From Hypericum androsaemum (Eukaryota; Streptophyta; Magnoliopsida; Malpighiales; Hypericaceae), in assembly GCA_963995505.1 (NCBI GenBank), contig OZ023183.1, positions 16,674,671-16,738,670 of the forward strand: a stretch of 64,000 nucleotides of DNA, written 5' to 3'. This document shows, one piece after another, positions 44,706 to 54,482 of the stretch. The notes below the pieces were generated by a model. It did not search any database. It had not been told where the DNA came from and saw only the letters and a program-made list of their open reading frames with translations. Within the stretch, counting starts at the first letter, position 1. Each line of letters starts with the position of its first letter. The translations under genes were made by a program, and so were the position numbers.

Positions 44706-45855
44706 TGGGAGCACACCTTCCAAGTGGATTCTGAGCTCTCGAATCCACTCTGTTTCCTTATTTCCCTAGATTTTGGAATAATTTAAGTACCGTTACATTC
44801 TCAAATTTCCAGCGTTTTCAGACTTATATATGATTATGCAACGTTTGCTTTTTCTTTAAGACTTTATCGATTGAATTCATCGGAAACCGAATTCTTTTTT
44901 ATTTTTAATTCAATTTTTTTTTCCAACTTTCCTGTGTACCACCTTGTTCAGCACTTGATCCGGAATATTATAATGAAGAATCGGTGAAAAATTCATAAAA
45001 AGATATCACTAATTATATGGCTAATAACATGACTAATTATGTAATTAATAATATGACTATAATAATTAATTAGTAAACTTTGAGAGAGAAAACTATTAGA
45101 GATCAAATTATCAATAGATAGATTGGAATTTTTTTAAAATTAATTTTGAAGAATATAAGGGGTAAAGGCAATGTTTTAAAAACCAATGTCCGATCTGTGG
45201 TCGGACTGGTCGGATGCTACTCGGAACCAAACCCGGATGAATTTTGCCTAAATCCCAGCCAGCGGTTCGACTGGTCAAAATCTGGTTAGACCGTCTGATA
45301 GTACATGGGTGACCCGGTTCGCCCGGATCAGAAAAAATAATGTTTATTTTTTCTATTTTATCGGATTTAATTTAAAAATAAAATATATATTTTCAAGCTT
45401 TATTTTTTTCATTTTATCGGATTTAATTTAGAAATAGAATATATATTTTCAAGCTTGGAGCGTGTACATTACTTTTTGATCATAACAAACTTATTTTTTT
45501 AACAATTCTTGATAATATATTAACTATGTCAAACGAATTGGACTAATATGTCAAACAAAAAATATGTGTAACCATCTTCTTTTACTTTTATACTTGTTAA
45601 ATAGATGTTCGAAGACTTTGTTTGGATAAATTGTATAACAAAGTTGCTAAATATTTGAACTTATTTAATATTTTATTATTTTTTATGCTAAATTAAATTT
45701 ATTAAACCATATTTTATAATATTAATATAAAAATATAAGTAATGGTCTGACCGGTAGTTTGACCGGTCAGATCGGATGAACCAAAAATTGTAAAGATTTC
45801 GGGTCGTCTTTCGGGTCGGTTTTAAAAATATTGGGTAAAGGAGAATTTAAAATTT
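44706..45855. other. Intergenic repeat-rich DNA
   Basis: After the hydrolase 3' UTR the sequence is AT-rich. Between about 45172 and 45835 the ends TTTTAAAAACC and GGTTTTAAAAA, with CCGGTC/GACCGG-rich parts next to them, resemble the ends of a small inverted-repeat (MITE-like) element. No target duplication could be matched, so it is not called separately. Confidence 0.35.
45345..45456. repeat. Tandem duplication of about 55 bp
   Basis: TTTTATCGGATTTAATTTA, then an AT-rich stretch ending CAAGCTT, occurs at about 45356-45400 and again at 45411-45456 with a few differences. Confidence 0.8.
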
Positions 45856-46184
45856 GGGAAAAGTACACTTTTAGTACTTGTAGTTTCACGTTTTGATAAA
45901 TATGATCATGTAGTTTAAAAATGACGTTTTAGATCCTGTGGTATGTACCCTCGTGTCACTTTTAGGCTCGGATGGCTCCCCGAGCCAAATTCGACTCCGA
46001 ACAAAAAAAGAGACCGTTTTATAGCTGACTTGGCGACCACATCAGATTTTTTTAACCCGCTTGGCAGTATGGATTTGGGCCAAATTTAATATCATTTCAA
46101 TCCTGTAATTTTTTTATAATTTTCAAAAACATCCCTTTCTTCTTCTTCCTCCTCCCCTCTCTACCACTGTCTCCAAAAAAAAAA

Positions 46185-46669
46185 GGAAAAAGTCCACATT
46201 AGTACATTGTGGTTTGCTCGATTATCAGAGATAGGTTTGTGGTTTCAAACTCATCAAAAAGGGTCCTGTGTTTTCACGGGCTCATCAATTAAAGGCTCGG
46301 ATAGCTCCCCGAGCCTAGTCAGCGTCCATTGGGCTCTCCACGTCAGAACAACATTGTTTTTAATCCTATGTGGCACGCCATGTAGGATTTTTTTCTACTC
46401 GAAAATGATGATGTGGGGTTGTTTGAAAATTTTAACTTGCCACGTCAGCATTTTCGAGTTAAAAAATCCTACGTGGCGTGTCACATCAGATTAAAAACAA
46501 TGTTGTTTCTGATGTGGAGAGCCCAATGGACGCTGACTAGGCTCGGGGAGCTATCCGAGCCTTTAATTGATGAGCCCGTGAAAACACAGGACCCTTTTTG
46601 ATGAGTTTGAAACCACGAACCTATCTCTGATAATCGAGCAAACCACAATGTACTAATGTGGACTTTTCC
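46185..46669. mobile_element. Nested foldback element with about 220-bp inverted arms
   Basis: Arms 46185-46407 and 46449-46669 are near-identical inverted copies around a 41-bp loop, so almost the whole 485 bp folds into one hairpin. Ends are GGAAAAAGTCC/GGACTTTTCC. Both sides are A-runs of at least nine bases, consistent with a 9-bp A duplication but not provable in a homopolymer. It lies inside the larger element and shares end-like sequence with it (GGAAAAGT, TTAGTAC) and the palindrome GGCTCGGATRGCTCCCCGAG. Confidence 0.85.
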
Positions 46670-47043
46670 AAAAAAAAATTACATAAACAATCAGATTCGT
46701 TATTTAAAAAACAAATGTCTCGAAGCTTTAATTTCCATTTCCCTTCTGATGCCCCAAACCTAATTTTTGAAAGACAAATCCCCAATTTAAAAGCAGCATA
46801 AGATAAATCCCCAATTTTGAATTTTCAATCTCCTTCTCCTTCATCTAATTTCGAAGCTTCAATCTTCCTCTCCTTCACCTACTCATTTCTCGAAGCTTCA
46901 ATCTCCTTCTCCTTCATCTAATTTTGTCCCAAAAAGAGAACCCCGACGGCCCAAAAAGAGGAAGCTCGCAGAAGGTTTTATGTTGCCAAAGAGAGGCGAG
47001 GCAAGCCGCGATGGCTAGCCCATGAGGAGGGGGCGGTGGCAAT

Positions 47044-47313
47044 TTAGTTGATGTCGTCGTCGTCGAAGATGCCCTTGCCAAACATCTCGAGCGGTACGTC
47101 GTCCACGTCCATCGCCACCGTCGTCCCGTGCTCCTCCATCTCCCCGAACAAGTCCATCTGCGCCGGCCTCGTCTTCCGATTCCTTTTCCTCTTCTCCTCT
47201 CCGGTTGGTTCTAACTCGTGGCGGATCTGGCGATTTGGGATTTTATCCCCGGGCTGCATAAATGTACCCATCCGGCCCAGTTTGATTTGGTATTTTGTGT
47301 TTGATTTTTCCAT
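47044..47313 (-). CDS. Captured coding fragment inside the Mutator-like element
   Basis: An intact ATG-to-TAA frame of 89 codons on the minus strand, preceded by a CT-rich leader-like tract (minus sense, about 47460-47385). The N-terminal half is basic (EEKRKRNRKTR) and the C-terminal half acidic (MAMDVDDVPLEMFG-like, ending FDDDDIN). From memory the C-terminal half resembles the plant small acidic protein SMAP1, with an internal deletion before the DIN end. That identity is tentative. Its position between the TIRs suggests capture from a host gene. Expression is unknown. Confidence 0.4.
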   Translation of the reverse strand: MEKSNTKYQIKLGRMGTFMQPGDKIPNRQIRHELEPTGEEKRKRNRKTRPAQMDLFGEMEEHGTTVAMDVDDVPLEMFGKGIFDDDDIN

Positions 47314-47727
47314 GGGTGTTCTTTTTTAGTTCAGTTTTTTTGTTAAATTCAAAGTTTTTTGGGTTGGTGCTTCACGTTGGAGAGAGGGGAAGAGGAAGAA
47401 GAAGAAGAAAGGAGAGAGAGGGAGAGAGAGAAGAGGAAGGAGGAGGGTGGGGAGACAGAGTGGAAGGTTTTTTTTTAAGCATTGAAAAGGATATTCAATT
47501 TTGTGTGACATCTCACATTACCAACTAAACTAAAACATATGATGTGGCTTGTCTAGTCAGCTGCAAAATGGCGACGTTTTTTGTTCGGAACAAATTTTGG
47601 CTCGGAAATATCCGAGCCTAAAAGTGACACGAGAGTATATATCATAGGACTCAAAACGTCGTTTTTAAACTACATGATCATATTTGTCAAAATGCAAAAT
47701 CACAAGTACTAAAATTGTACTTTTCCC

Positions 47728-48660
47728 TTAAAATTTTGATTCCTCATTTGCCCCACCCCCAAATTTGATATTTTTTTTCTTTTTTATTATCTTTTACATA
47801 ATTCGGCGAATTGATGAATATGGATTCATATTTGATTCGTCCAATGATGAATTCGAATTTGAATTGAGATTCGTTTGAGCCGATTCTAATTCAAATTAAT
47901 TTTTTTAAGAATCAAATCTGATTCAAAACGAATTCAATTCATAGCTACCCATATAATGGATGGGTAAGACATTTAGATTTTTTTTAAATGCGTATTAAAA
48001 TTTTATATTAAAATAAAAGAGTTCATTTCATTTGATACGTTTAAAAATCGTCTCAGTAAACCCTAAAAATGTAAACAAAGAAAATAAGGTTTTATATAAA
48101 GAATGCGCAGGAAATTTTTTAGTCAAATTTTGTTTTGGATAAGTATAATTGTATTTACCCAGAAAAATATTTGCTAACAATAGTAAGTAGTTGCCAATTT
48201 TTGGGCCGGCCCGTTGACTGGAGTTACCAGCAAATTTGTCAAATAATCACAGTCCGGCCCATTTTCTCCCTCAGGCACAACCTCGGCTCGAGGCCCATCA
48301 TCTCCTCCATTCAACAGAACATCTTGGGCCATTGCTTTCCTTTCCAGATTAGATACCCAAAAGTCCGACCCTTAACACGAGTCAGATCAGATTGACCAAA
48401 CGATAAGGTCAACGATAAGTATGTCTATATCCCAATCAATAAAACTAATAAAAAAAATTTCTACATCCGCCAAGATCCAACCCAAATAATGGACGTTCTC
48501 TAAAGTATTATATAATACATGTTTATATGTGGAGTTATTTTACAGAGTACAAAGTATAATAAACAACTATGACATAGCACAATAGACATTTATATTACCC
48601 AAAATATGTATACGTAAACCCGGATTCAAATCCAAAAAAAAGAGAGTAAATATTACAATT
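47728..48660. other. AT-rich spacer, no gene seen
   Basis: From the target duplication to the leader of the neuroguidin-like pseudogene no coherent open frame was found. Several TTCGAATTTGAATT-like phrases around 47805-47940 recall the ATTCG-rich arms of the hAT element at 51751 but have no matching ends. Confidence 0.35.
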
Positions 48661-48813
48661 TTGCCACCTCCTCCTCCTCTTCAATATTTCCCGGGCTAAT
48701 TCCCAAAACCCTCTAAAACCCTATCGGAGAACTAATCCGCACTCCCCGTTCACGTCCGGGTCGGGTCGGGTCGCTCTCTCTCTCTCCCGGTTCGGAGTTG
48801 AAGAATTCCAAAG

Positions 48814-50225
48814 ATGGCGGAGAAATGTAGTTGCTCGGAGGCCGACCAGAAAGTAGAGGAGTAAGTAAAAAAAAAAAGAACACTTTTTTTTAAAAATAGG
48901 CGCCTTATTTAGCAGTTAATTAAATGGTTTGTTTGGCTCCTGTCTTTTTTTTTAATAAAAATTCTCAGAGAAGCTCCAAAGTTGAAAGCTGTATTGAAGG
49001 AAGAGTTGGATTTGGTTAGGAGAAGAGTTTAAAGCAACAAAGGTAGCCAAGATGATTGTTTTCCCCTTTTCACTTGGCTAGCTTTTCGAGGATTGATTGT
49101 TAATCGATCTGTTGATTAGGTGCGAGCAGAGAAGGCGAGCGGGTTATTGTGAGTCGGATCGTTTACTGTGTCCATCGAGGGGGATCTCATCGTTGTCAGG
49201 AGCCTTATTGAGATGAGGCTGTTTCTAGACAAGGTTTGCTCTCTTCTTTAGATTTTTGTGAGCTGGAGAGATATTTTTGTCTACTTGATGCTATCTATGT
49301 ACTTTATCAGATTCGGCCATTTGACATGAAGATGCAGTATCAGATTCAGAAGTTTACAAGGAGCAGGCGGCTTTAAGAAGTCGAAGGATATTGTGCGAAC
49401 CCTGAAATGCTCGAGGATACAAGACAAATGAGAGAGGGGACTGCGGTGAGTTCAGGATCATACCGTTGGCGATAATAACTCGCAGAAATTTTAATAATTT
49501 TGTAGGTTTCGTATTGATGGTTTGGTTTCTTGCTTGGGTTCTGTAGGATGGTCGCAATGTATATCAGGCATCTAAATTTTCCCGTATGGTCATGGAAGAG
49601 GACAGGAAGCCTAAAGAGGACAGAGATGCCAGAAGAAGAGATAAGCAGGTTTTGCAACAATCTAAGCGCGGCTATATGAAGGAACTCGTTGATAATATGG
49701 AGGGTAGACCTGAAGAGGTCAGCGTGATTTCCAGCTTCTGTTCTTCTTGATCGATCTCGGTAACTAGACTGCAGGTTAAATATAACTGAGCTTTTCTTTT
49801 CTGTTTATGCAAATGCAGATCGGAGAAGATTATGGAAACGAGAGCAGGGAACTATAAATGTACAGGAACCAGTTGGAAGATCGTTCTCGACAGGAAGAAG
49901 AACTCTTTACACGTGTTCCTATGACAGATTGAGAAAAAGAAGCAGAAACTTTTACAGAAGTCGAGCAATGGGTATGCATGGCTGAACCCCTCTTCTTGAG
50001 CTACTTTATCATTATGTATCCATTTGATGAAAACAACGATGTTCGAGTGTCTGTAACAATGACATTGACTGTCTGTTGTTGTCTTGTCCTAGTGTTTTCG
50101 GGTTGACGGATGGTTTCTTGGATGAAATCAAAGGCCTACCCTTTGAGGAAGATGTGAGCGAGAAAAGGAAAAGTAGCCGTGGTGGTGCTGCAGGAAAGAT
50201 GAGGAAACGCAAGGTAAAGAGTTAG
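48814..50225 (+). pseudogene. Neuroguidin/Sas10-Utp3-like pseudogene (introns retained)
   Basis: Recognisable pieces in order: start MAEKCSC near 48814; EEAPKLKAVLKEELDLVRRR (48970-49029); RSLIEMRLFLDK then IRP-DMKMQYQIQK (49198-49350); the middle block with KFSRMVMEEDRKPKE and MEGRPEE (49560-49720); and the C-terminal part GLTDGFLDEIKGLPFEED with a basic tail (50100-50215). These match plant neuroguidin-like Sas10 proteins, which act in small-subunit rRNA processing in the nucleolus. In-frame stops lie at 49030-49032, 49150-49152, 49374-49376, 49855-49857 and 49930-49932, and the expected YCQ...YYLL block is damaged. Intron-like gaps with GT/AG borders remain, so this arose by DNA duplication, not retroposition. 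Confidence 0.8.
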
Positions 50226-50509
50226 AATAGCAGATTGAGTACTCTCGTGGTTGGTTTCTTTAACTTCATGATGTCCAAATACCATGAGCTCGAGTTCGTG
50301 CTGCGAATTGCTCATGTCAAGTAAAAATATCAATCTTTAAGTGATGGTTCCCTAGCCTTGGAAAAAAAGGCTTCTACATTTAGACCAGTCTAAGATTATG
50401 CATGTGTGTTTTGGGTGGTTGATTATTCTTTTTCATAGTGTTATCGGTGTCTGTTACCGTGGGGGCCTGGGGGTTTCAGCTTTCAGGGAGGGACTGAATT
50501 TGATTTCCT
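50226..50509. other. Downstream flank of the neuroguidin pseudogene
   Basis: No coding frame. Probably former 3' UTR of the pseudogene and spacer up to the antisense open frame. Confidence 0.35.
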
Positions 50510-50986
50510 TCATCCAATCTGCAGAGACGACACTAGCGGCGAGGGTTTCCGATCTTGGAAGATAACTGAGCAACCGATCCAAGAAATTTGCATTTTTTGT
50601 TGAAAGGAAGGAAGGGAATGATGCTGCATTTCGGTAGCCTGTTTAAGGTCGACTAAGTTATTGACGGTTGCAGCTGCCTTCTGGAGCAGCTTCCTTGGAA
50701 CAAGTTTGTCAACAGAGGACACAGTGATCAAGTCGTAATCGACTCTTTGTGAATTGCTTGTAAACTCTGGCAACAGTTGCCAACCATTTGTTGCAGAAGA
50801 ATATCCGCCAATGAGATATATATCACGACTTCCTCTTAAGTACCACATTTTATATATAATCAACTTACAAATTCTTGGTACAATAAGGAGCATAGCTCCG
50901 GTGGCGGGAATAGTAGCTAATCGGATGTGACTCTGTTCATTCTCGTACGCGTCGTAATCTAATTTGCAACTTTGTTCACGGCCCAA
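50510..50986 (-). CDS. Unrecognised antisense open frame (possible gene fragment)
   Basis: 158 open codons on the minus strand with balanced, protein-like composition, ending at TGA 50512-50510. The first codon of the listed span is TTG. The first ATG in frame is about 30 codons in (MLLIVPRICKLIIYK), so if real it is more likely an exon or gene fragment than a complete gene. A hydrophobic stretch near the middle is followed by a polar C-terminal half. I do not recognise the family. It lies tail-to-tail with the neuroguidin pseudogene, so the two may have come in one duplicated segment. Confidence 0.35.
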   Translation of the reverse strand: MGREQSCKLDYDAYENEQSHIRLATIPATGAMLLIVPRICKLIIYKMWYLRGSRDIYLIGGYSSATNGWQLLPEFTSNSQRVDYDLITVSSVDKLVPRKLLQKAAATVNNLVDLKQATEMQHHSLPSFQQKMQISWIGCSVIFQDRKPSPLVSSLQIG

Positions 50987-51742
50987 GGTGTGAAATTAAG
51001 ATTGCAATGGAGAAATGGACAACCTAGTCATGATCACTTCATTTTCAACTTGCCAATTGATGACGCTTATTGTACAATTGATAAACTCGACTGCAACCTT
51101 ACAATCCGAGTGATGTGTGTCTCCAAATCGCTGAAGTCTCACGTATTATCAAATGTCATTCAATGCATCTGATTTGAAGATGACATATAATCATGCTTTT
51201 TAGGGCGTCAATTAAGTGTGGTGCGCAAACACTTGTGTTCAGAATGAAAGAAAGGCACTTCGGTACTATGAGTAAACACTTACTACGGACTTATTTATAA
51301 ATCGGGAACTTATATAATCACGGAACGAACTCGATTATCATACTGTAAGTCCATAACATTAATTCTTTGATTCCAGTTCGTAAGAAGATCTTAACTAAGA
51401 AATTGCTTCTAAAAAGCTAAATGAGGGTATTTTGAATATTTGAGTTCATTGATATTCCTCTAGTAGATGCTATTACATATAGAATCATATTTCATTAGTT
51501 GAAATTGTTTGATCTGAGAGACGATCGCATATAATTTTGCACACCAATCATCCGGTGGTTATAATTATATTTAGATAATAGCAAGTTAAAACACCTATGA
51601 TCTGAGAGATAAATATGTCAAATAGCAAGAATCTGATAGTAATTTTAATGTAATCGCCTGTTTTACCCAAAAAAAATTATTTGTTTTAAAAAAGTGAAAC
51701 ACGAAAGAGGAGAGAGCGCCGGAGGGGACGAGTAGAGTCCTA
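50987..51742. other. Intergenic DNA left of the hAT element
   Basis: AT-rich sequence without a supported gene. The last 50 bases, together with the sequence right of 53330, were contiguous before the hAT insertion and belong to the upstream region of the CHCH gene. Confidence 0.35.
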
Positions 51743-51750
51743 GAAGCAGC
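51743..51750. repeat. hAT target-site duplication, left (GAAGCAGC)
   Basis: Exact 8-bp match to 53331-53338 on the other side of the element. Eight bases is the hAT standard. Confidence 0.88.
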
Positions 51751-51985
51751 TAGACCTGGCCACGAATTGAATCCGATTCGTGATTCGATTCGATTCGATT
51801 CGTAAAAAATTCGATTCGATTCGACAATAATTCGATTCGTCGAAAAATTCGATTCGAATTCGTCATGAGAAGAATTGAATACAGTTCAAGTTTTTTGTAA
51901 TTCGTCAAACCGGCGAATTCAATTCGAATTCATTTTGAGAATTTGATTCGAATTCGATTCGAATTCATAAAAATAAAAAAAAACG

Positions 51986-52090
51986 GTGGGGGGGGGGGGG
52001 GGGCGGGAATTAAAAAAAAAGGGGGGTGGGGCCGGGAATTTTAAAAACAGGGGGGGCGGGATTTTTTAGGGGGAGGGGGGGGGGGGTATT
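51986..52090 (+). repeat. G-run cluster inside the hAT element
   Basis: Several runs of 6-16 guanines separated by short AT-rich stretches lie within about 100 bp. The base composition is unlike the surrounding AT-rich DNA. The runs could form G-quadruplexes and are also prone to sequencing error. Confidence 0.8.
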
Positions 52091-52268
52091 TGAATTTCGC
52101 TGACGTCAGCGCTTGCGTCAGCGTTAGGCTGACGTCAGCGTTAGGGGCAAATTAACGTTTTTTTCTTACTATTTTTTTTGTTACCGTTTTAATCCCTAGG
52201 TTACCGTTTTTTTTACTGTTGGTACTTTTTAAATTTTTTTTAATAAATTCAGAATTTATTCCCAACTC

Positions 52269-52276
52269 TATAAATA
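52269..52276 (+). promoter_or_regulatory. TATA box of the hAT transposase unit
   Basis: TATAAATA followed by a pyrimidine-rich leader (CACCTCTTATTCTTC), in the expected place upstream of the transposase remnants. Confidence 0.5.
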
Positions 52277-52439
52277 CCACCTCTTATTCTTCAAATTTTA
52301 CACATTCCAATCTCAATTTTCTACTTCTCTTATTGAAAATTTGAGCTATATAAATTCTCCCTCAAGTTTACTAATTAGATATATTAGTCATATTTCTCAT
52401 ATAATTACTCATATTACTATATATTTAATCTTTGTACCC

Positions 52440-53148
52440 AAGATGGAATTAAAGCTTTAGACTCTACATTAGGACCAATTAAACAAGCACTTAATTTATT
52501 ATGGGCTCGCCCAAAATTGCTAAAAGATTGGAAAAAATTTTGCAAATTAAACAACATGAAACCAAAACGTTTTCCACAAGATGTTCAACATCGTTGGAAT
52601 TCGACTTATGATCAAACTAATAATATTATGTTACAACCTTACCATTTGGACCTTGTAGAAAAACTAAATGAGCTTTTAGAATGTTTTAATTATGCTACAC
52701 ATCTTTTATCGGGTGTTTATTATCCTACATCTCATTTACGGAAAGATTGTTAATGAAAAAATAAAAAAGACCCCAAGGAATAAGTTTAACCAATTCGAAA
52801 TTTGATTTATATCTTAACACACAATTTGATATTCCATTTGTCAAATCTTCTAATTTTGCTTTGTTAGAATGGTGGAACAACCATGTAGAACAATTTCCAG
52901 TTATATCAATTGTTCCAAAAGAATTGCTTGCTTGTCCGATTTCGACGGTTGCCGTGGAACAAGCATTTAGTGCAGGAGGTAATAATTTGGATGAACACCG
53001 GTACTCAATGACACCGCAATCTTTCGAGGCACAAGCATTGGTCGCCGATTGGACCAAGATGGAAAGACGACAACAAGAATTGGTCCGGGAAAATCCCGAC
53101 CAACTATATGACCTCGATGATGCCACAACCGGTGAAAGCACAAATTAA
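52440..53148 (+). pseudogene. hAT transposase remnant with dimerisation domain
   Basis: Two separated parts of an hAT (Ac/Tam3-like) transposase. Codons at about 52517-52753 contain FPQDVQHRWNSTYD, typical of the central catalytic region. Codons at about 52795-53148 contain the C-terminal dimerisation domain (LLEWWNNHVEQFP, then ACPISTVAVEQAFSAGG and end DDATTGES). A stop at 52749-52753 and a frame break separate them, and the N-terminal zinc finger and much of the catalytic domain are missing. It cannot encode an active transposase. Confidence 0.85.
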
Positions 53149-53330
53149 GTATTAAAATTATAGAATTAATTCGTATTCGAATTCAATTATAATTCGATTC
53201 TAATTCGAAAATTCATAATTCGTATTCGATTCGTCTTGTGAAGAATTGAATACGGTTTAATGTTTTGATGAATTCAAATTCGAATAAATTCGATTCGAAT
53301 TCGTCCAAATTCGAACCGTGGTCAGGTCCA

Positions 53331-53338
53331 GAAGCAGC
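53331..53338. repeat. hAT target-site duplication, right (GAAGCAGC)
   Basis: Exact copy of 51743-51750. Confidence 0.88.
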
Positions 53339-53423
53339 TCCGAAAACGCGAGAGGAAAACTAACCAAAGTTTTACTTGTTCCCGAAGCCAACAGGTGGTC
53401 CCCACAGCCGAACCTTATAAATA

Positions 53424-53472
53424 CCTCCTCCTCCTCCTCCTCCTCTCCCTTCGCCTTCGCCTTCGCCTTCGC
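53424..53472 (+). repeat. CTC and CTTCGC microsatellites in the CHCH gene leader
   Basis: CCTCCTCCTCCTCCTCCTC is followed by four TTCGCC units, about 100-150 bp before the start codon. Pyrimidine-rich leaders are common in plant genes, and these units are prone to length change. Confidence 0.75.
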
Positions 53473-53572
53473 AATCCACCGAACACCAACTTCCATTTCC
53501 ATTATTTCAATAAATCCAAAACAACCGTTCCGAAAAAGGAGGAGGAAAAAAAAAACCCAAGGGAAGAGCTTA

Positions 53573-54482
53573 ATGGCCCGTCGAAGCCGGAGCTCCGGAG
53601 GTAACCGCCCGATAAACACCTCTCTTGGAAGTTTTGATTCCAATCGCCGCGTCATCCCTAGGATTAAAATGTTGTCGGAATTGTGATCTTATCCAGGTTC
53701 TCGTTCTGTTCCCGCTCGCGCTCCTTCCAGGAATCTTCCCAAGCCAGGTACCGGAGATTCCGTTAGGGGTTTTTCTGTTTCCTGATGCGTGTTTATAGCG
53801 TGGAGATTTAATTGTATGTGCAGCTTCTGCAGCTCCTCCGCCGGCTCCGGTGCAAGGCGGGAGTGGACACGTGGCGGGCGGGTTTGGCTCCGCTGTTATG
53901 GATGGTGAGCTGAGCTTTTTCTTTGTGGTGATTTCCGATGAGGTGGTGGAAGCGCGGATTGAGTTTGGCTGAAACGTGTTTGTTTTTTGGATGAACAGGG
54001 TTGGCCTTTGGTACTGGGAGCGCGGTGGCCCACAGGGCCGCGGACGCTGTGTTTGGCCCCCGCGTCATCCACCACGAGACCGTAGCTCCGTCATCCCCTG
54101 CCGCTGCTCCGACGCCTAACCCGAGCAGCATGGCCGATGCTTGCGGTGTCCAATCGAAGGCCTTCCAAGAGGTAGGAGCTGTTTGATTGATTGTCTGTGT
54201 TTTGTTTAGTCTTCTTCTCAAGTAACTGGATCATCTTTTTAGGGCTTAGAAATGGTTTCCCGGAACTCGAACCCTGAACTAGTTCGGATTGAGTAATTAG
54301 GAACAAACACTTGATGCAGGCACATAGTACTACTACTACTCTGCATCTCTGACCATCGGTCTTGTGCTACATTGCAGTGCCTTAACAGCTACGGGTCGGA
54401 TATCAGCATGTGCCAATTCTACCTCAACGCGTTAAACGAATGCCGCAGCAGCAGGGGCTCCGGGGAAGTCATAGGTGCTTAA
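53573..54482 (+). CDS. CHCH (twin CX9C) mitochondrial protein, MIX17/CHCHD2-like
   Basis: 145 aa from five exons: 53573-53600, 53697-53747, 53824-53904, 53999-54171, 54378-54482, all GT-AG and in frame. A basic Ser/Arg/Pro-rich N-terminus is followed by a Gly/Ala-rich hydrophobic middle (FGSAVMDGLAFGTGSAVAHRA region) and a C-terminal twin CX9C motif (CGVQSKAFQEC and CQFYLNALNEC). This layout fits the CHCHD2/CHCHD10/yeast Mix17 family, imported into the mitochondrial intermembrane space through the Mia40 disulfide relay; the Arabidopsis relatives are the At12Cys proteins. The hAT insertion sits just upstream and may have replaced part of the promoter. The first intron splits the Ser/Arg-rich start. 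Confidence 0.9.

Larger units (their letters stand above)
45856..47727. mobile_element. Non-autonomous Mutator-like element (Pack-MULE-like)
   Basis: 1872 bp with terminal inverted repeats of about 190 bp (45856-46045 and 47540-47727, ends GGGAAAAGTAC...). It is flanked by a perfect 9-bp duplication TTAAAATTT (45847-45855 and 47728-47736). Long TIRs and a 9-bp duplication are the hallmarks of Mutator-like elements. No transposase is present. The inside holds a nested foldback element (46185-46669), a CT/GA-rich leader-like tract (about 47385-47460) and a minus-strand coding fragment (47044-47313) that looks host-derived, which fits the Pack-MULE definition. Confidence 0.88.
51751..53330 (+). 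mobile_element. Internally deleted hAT transposon
   Basis: 1580 bp with short terminal inverted repeats TAGACCTGGCCACGA and (right end, inverted) TGGACCTGACCACGG, flanked by the perfect 8-bp duplication GAAGCAGC. Both ends are followed by arrays of ATTCG/GAATCGATTCG-like units (51764-51970 and 53165-53315). Inside are poly-G tracts (51986-52090), CTGACGTCAGCG repeats (about 52099-52145), a TATA box at 52269-52276 and transposase remnants. It inserted about 240 bp upstream of the CHCH gene start. Confidence 0.88.

Noticed and set aside
45172..45835. Separate MITE with TTTTAAAA ends and CCGGTC-rich arms
   Set aside because: The ends are suggestive but no target duplication or convincing inverted alignment could be matched by eye, so it is only mentioned in the spacer entry.
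53257..53655. Minus-strand frame of 132 codons
   Set aside because: Antisense to the CHCH gene leader. Composition comes from the CTC and CTTCGC microsatellites (runs of Glu and Lys).
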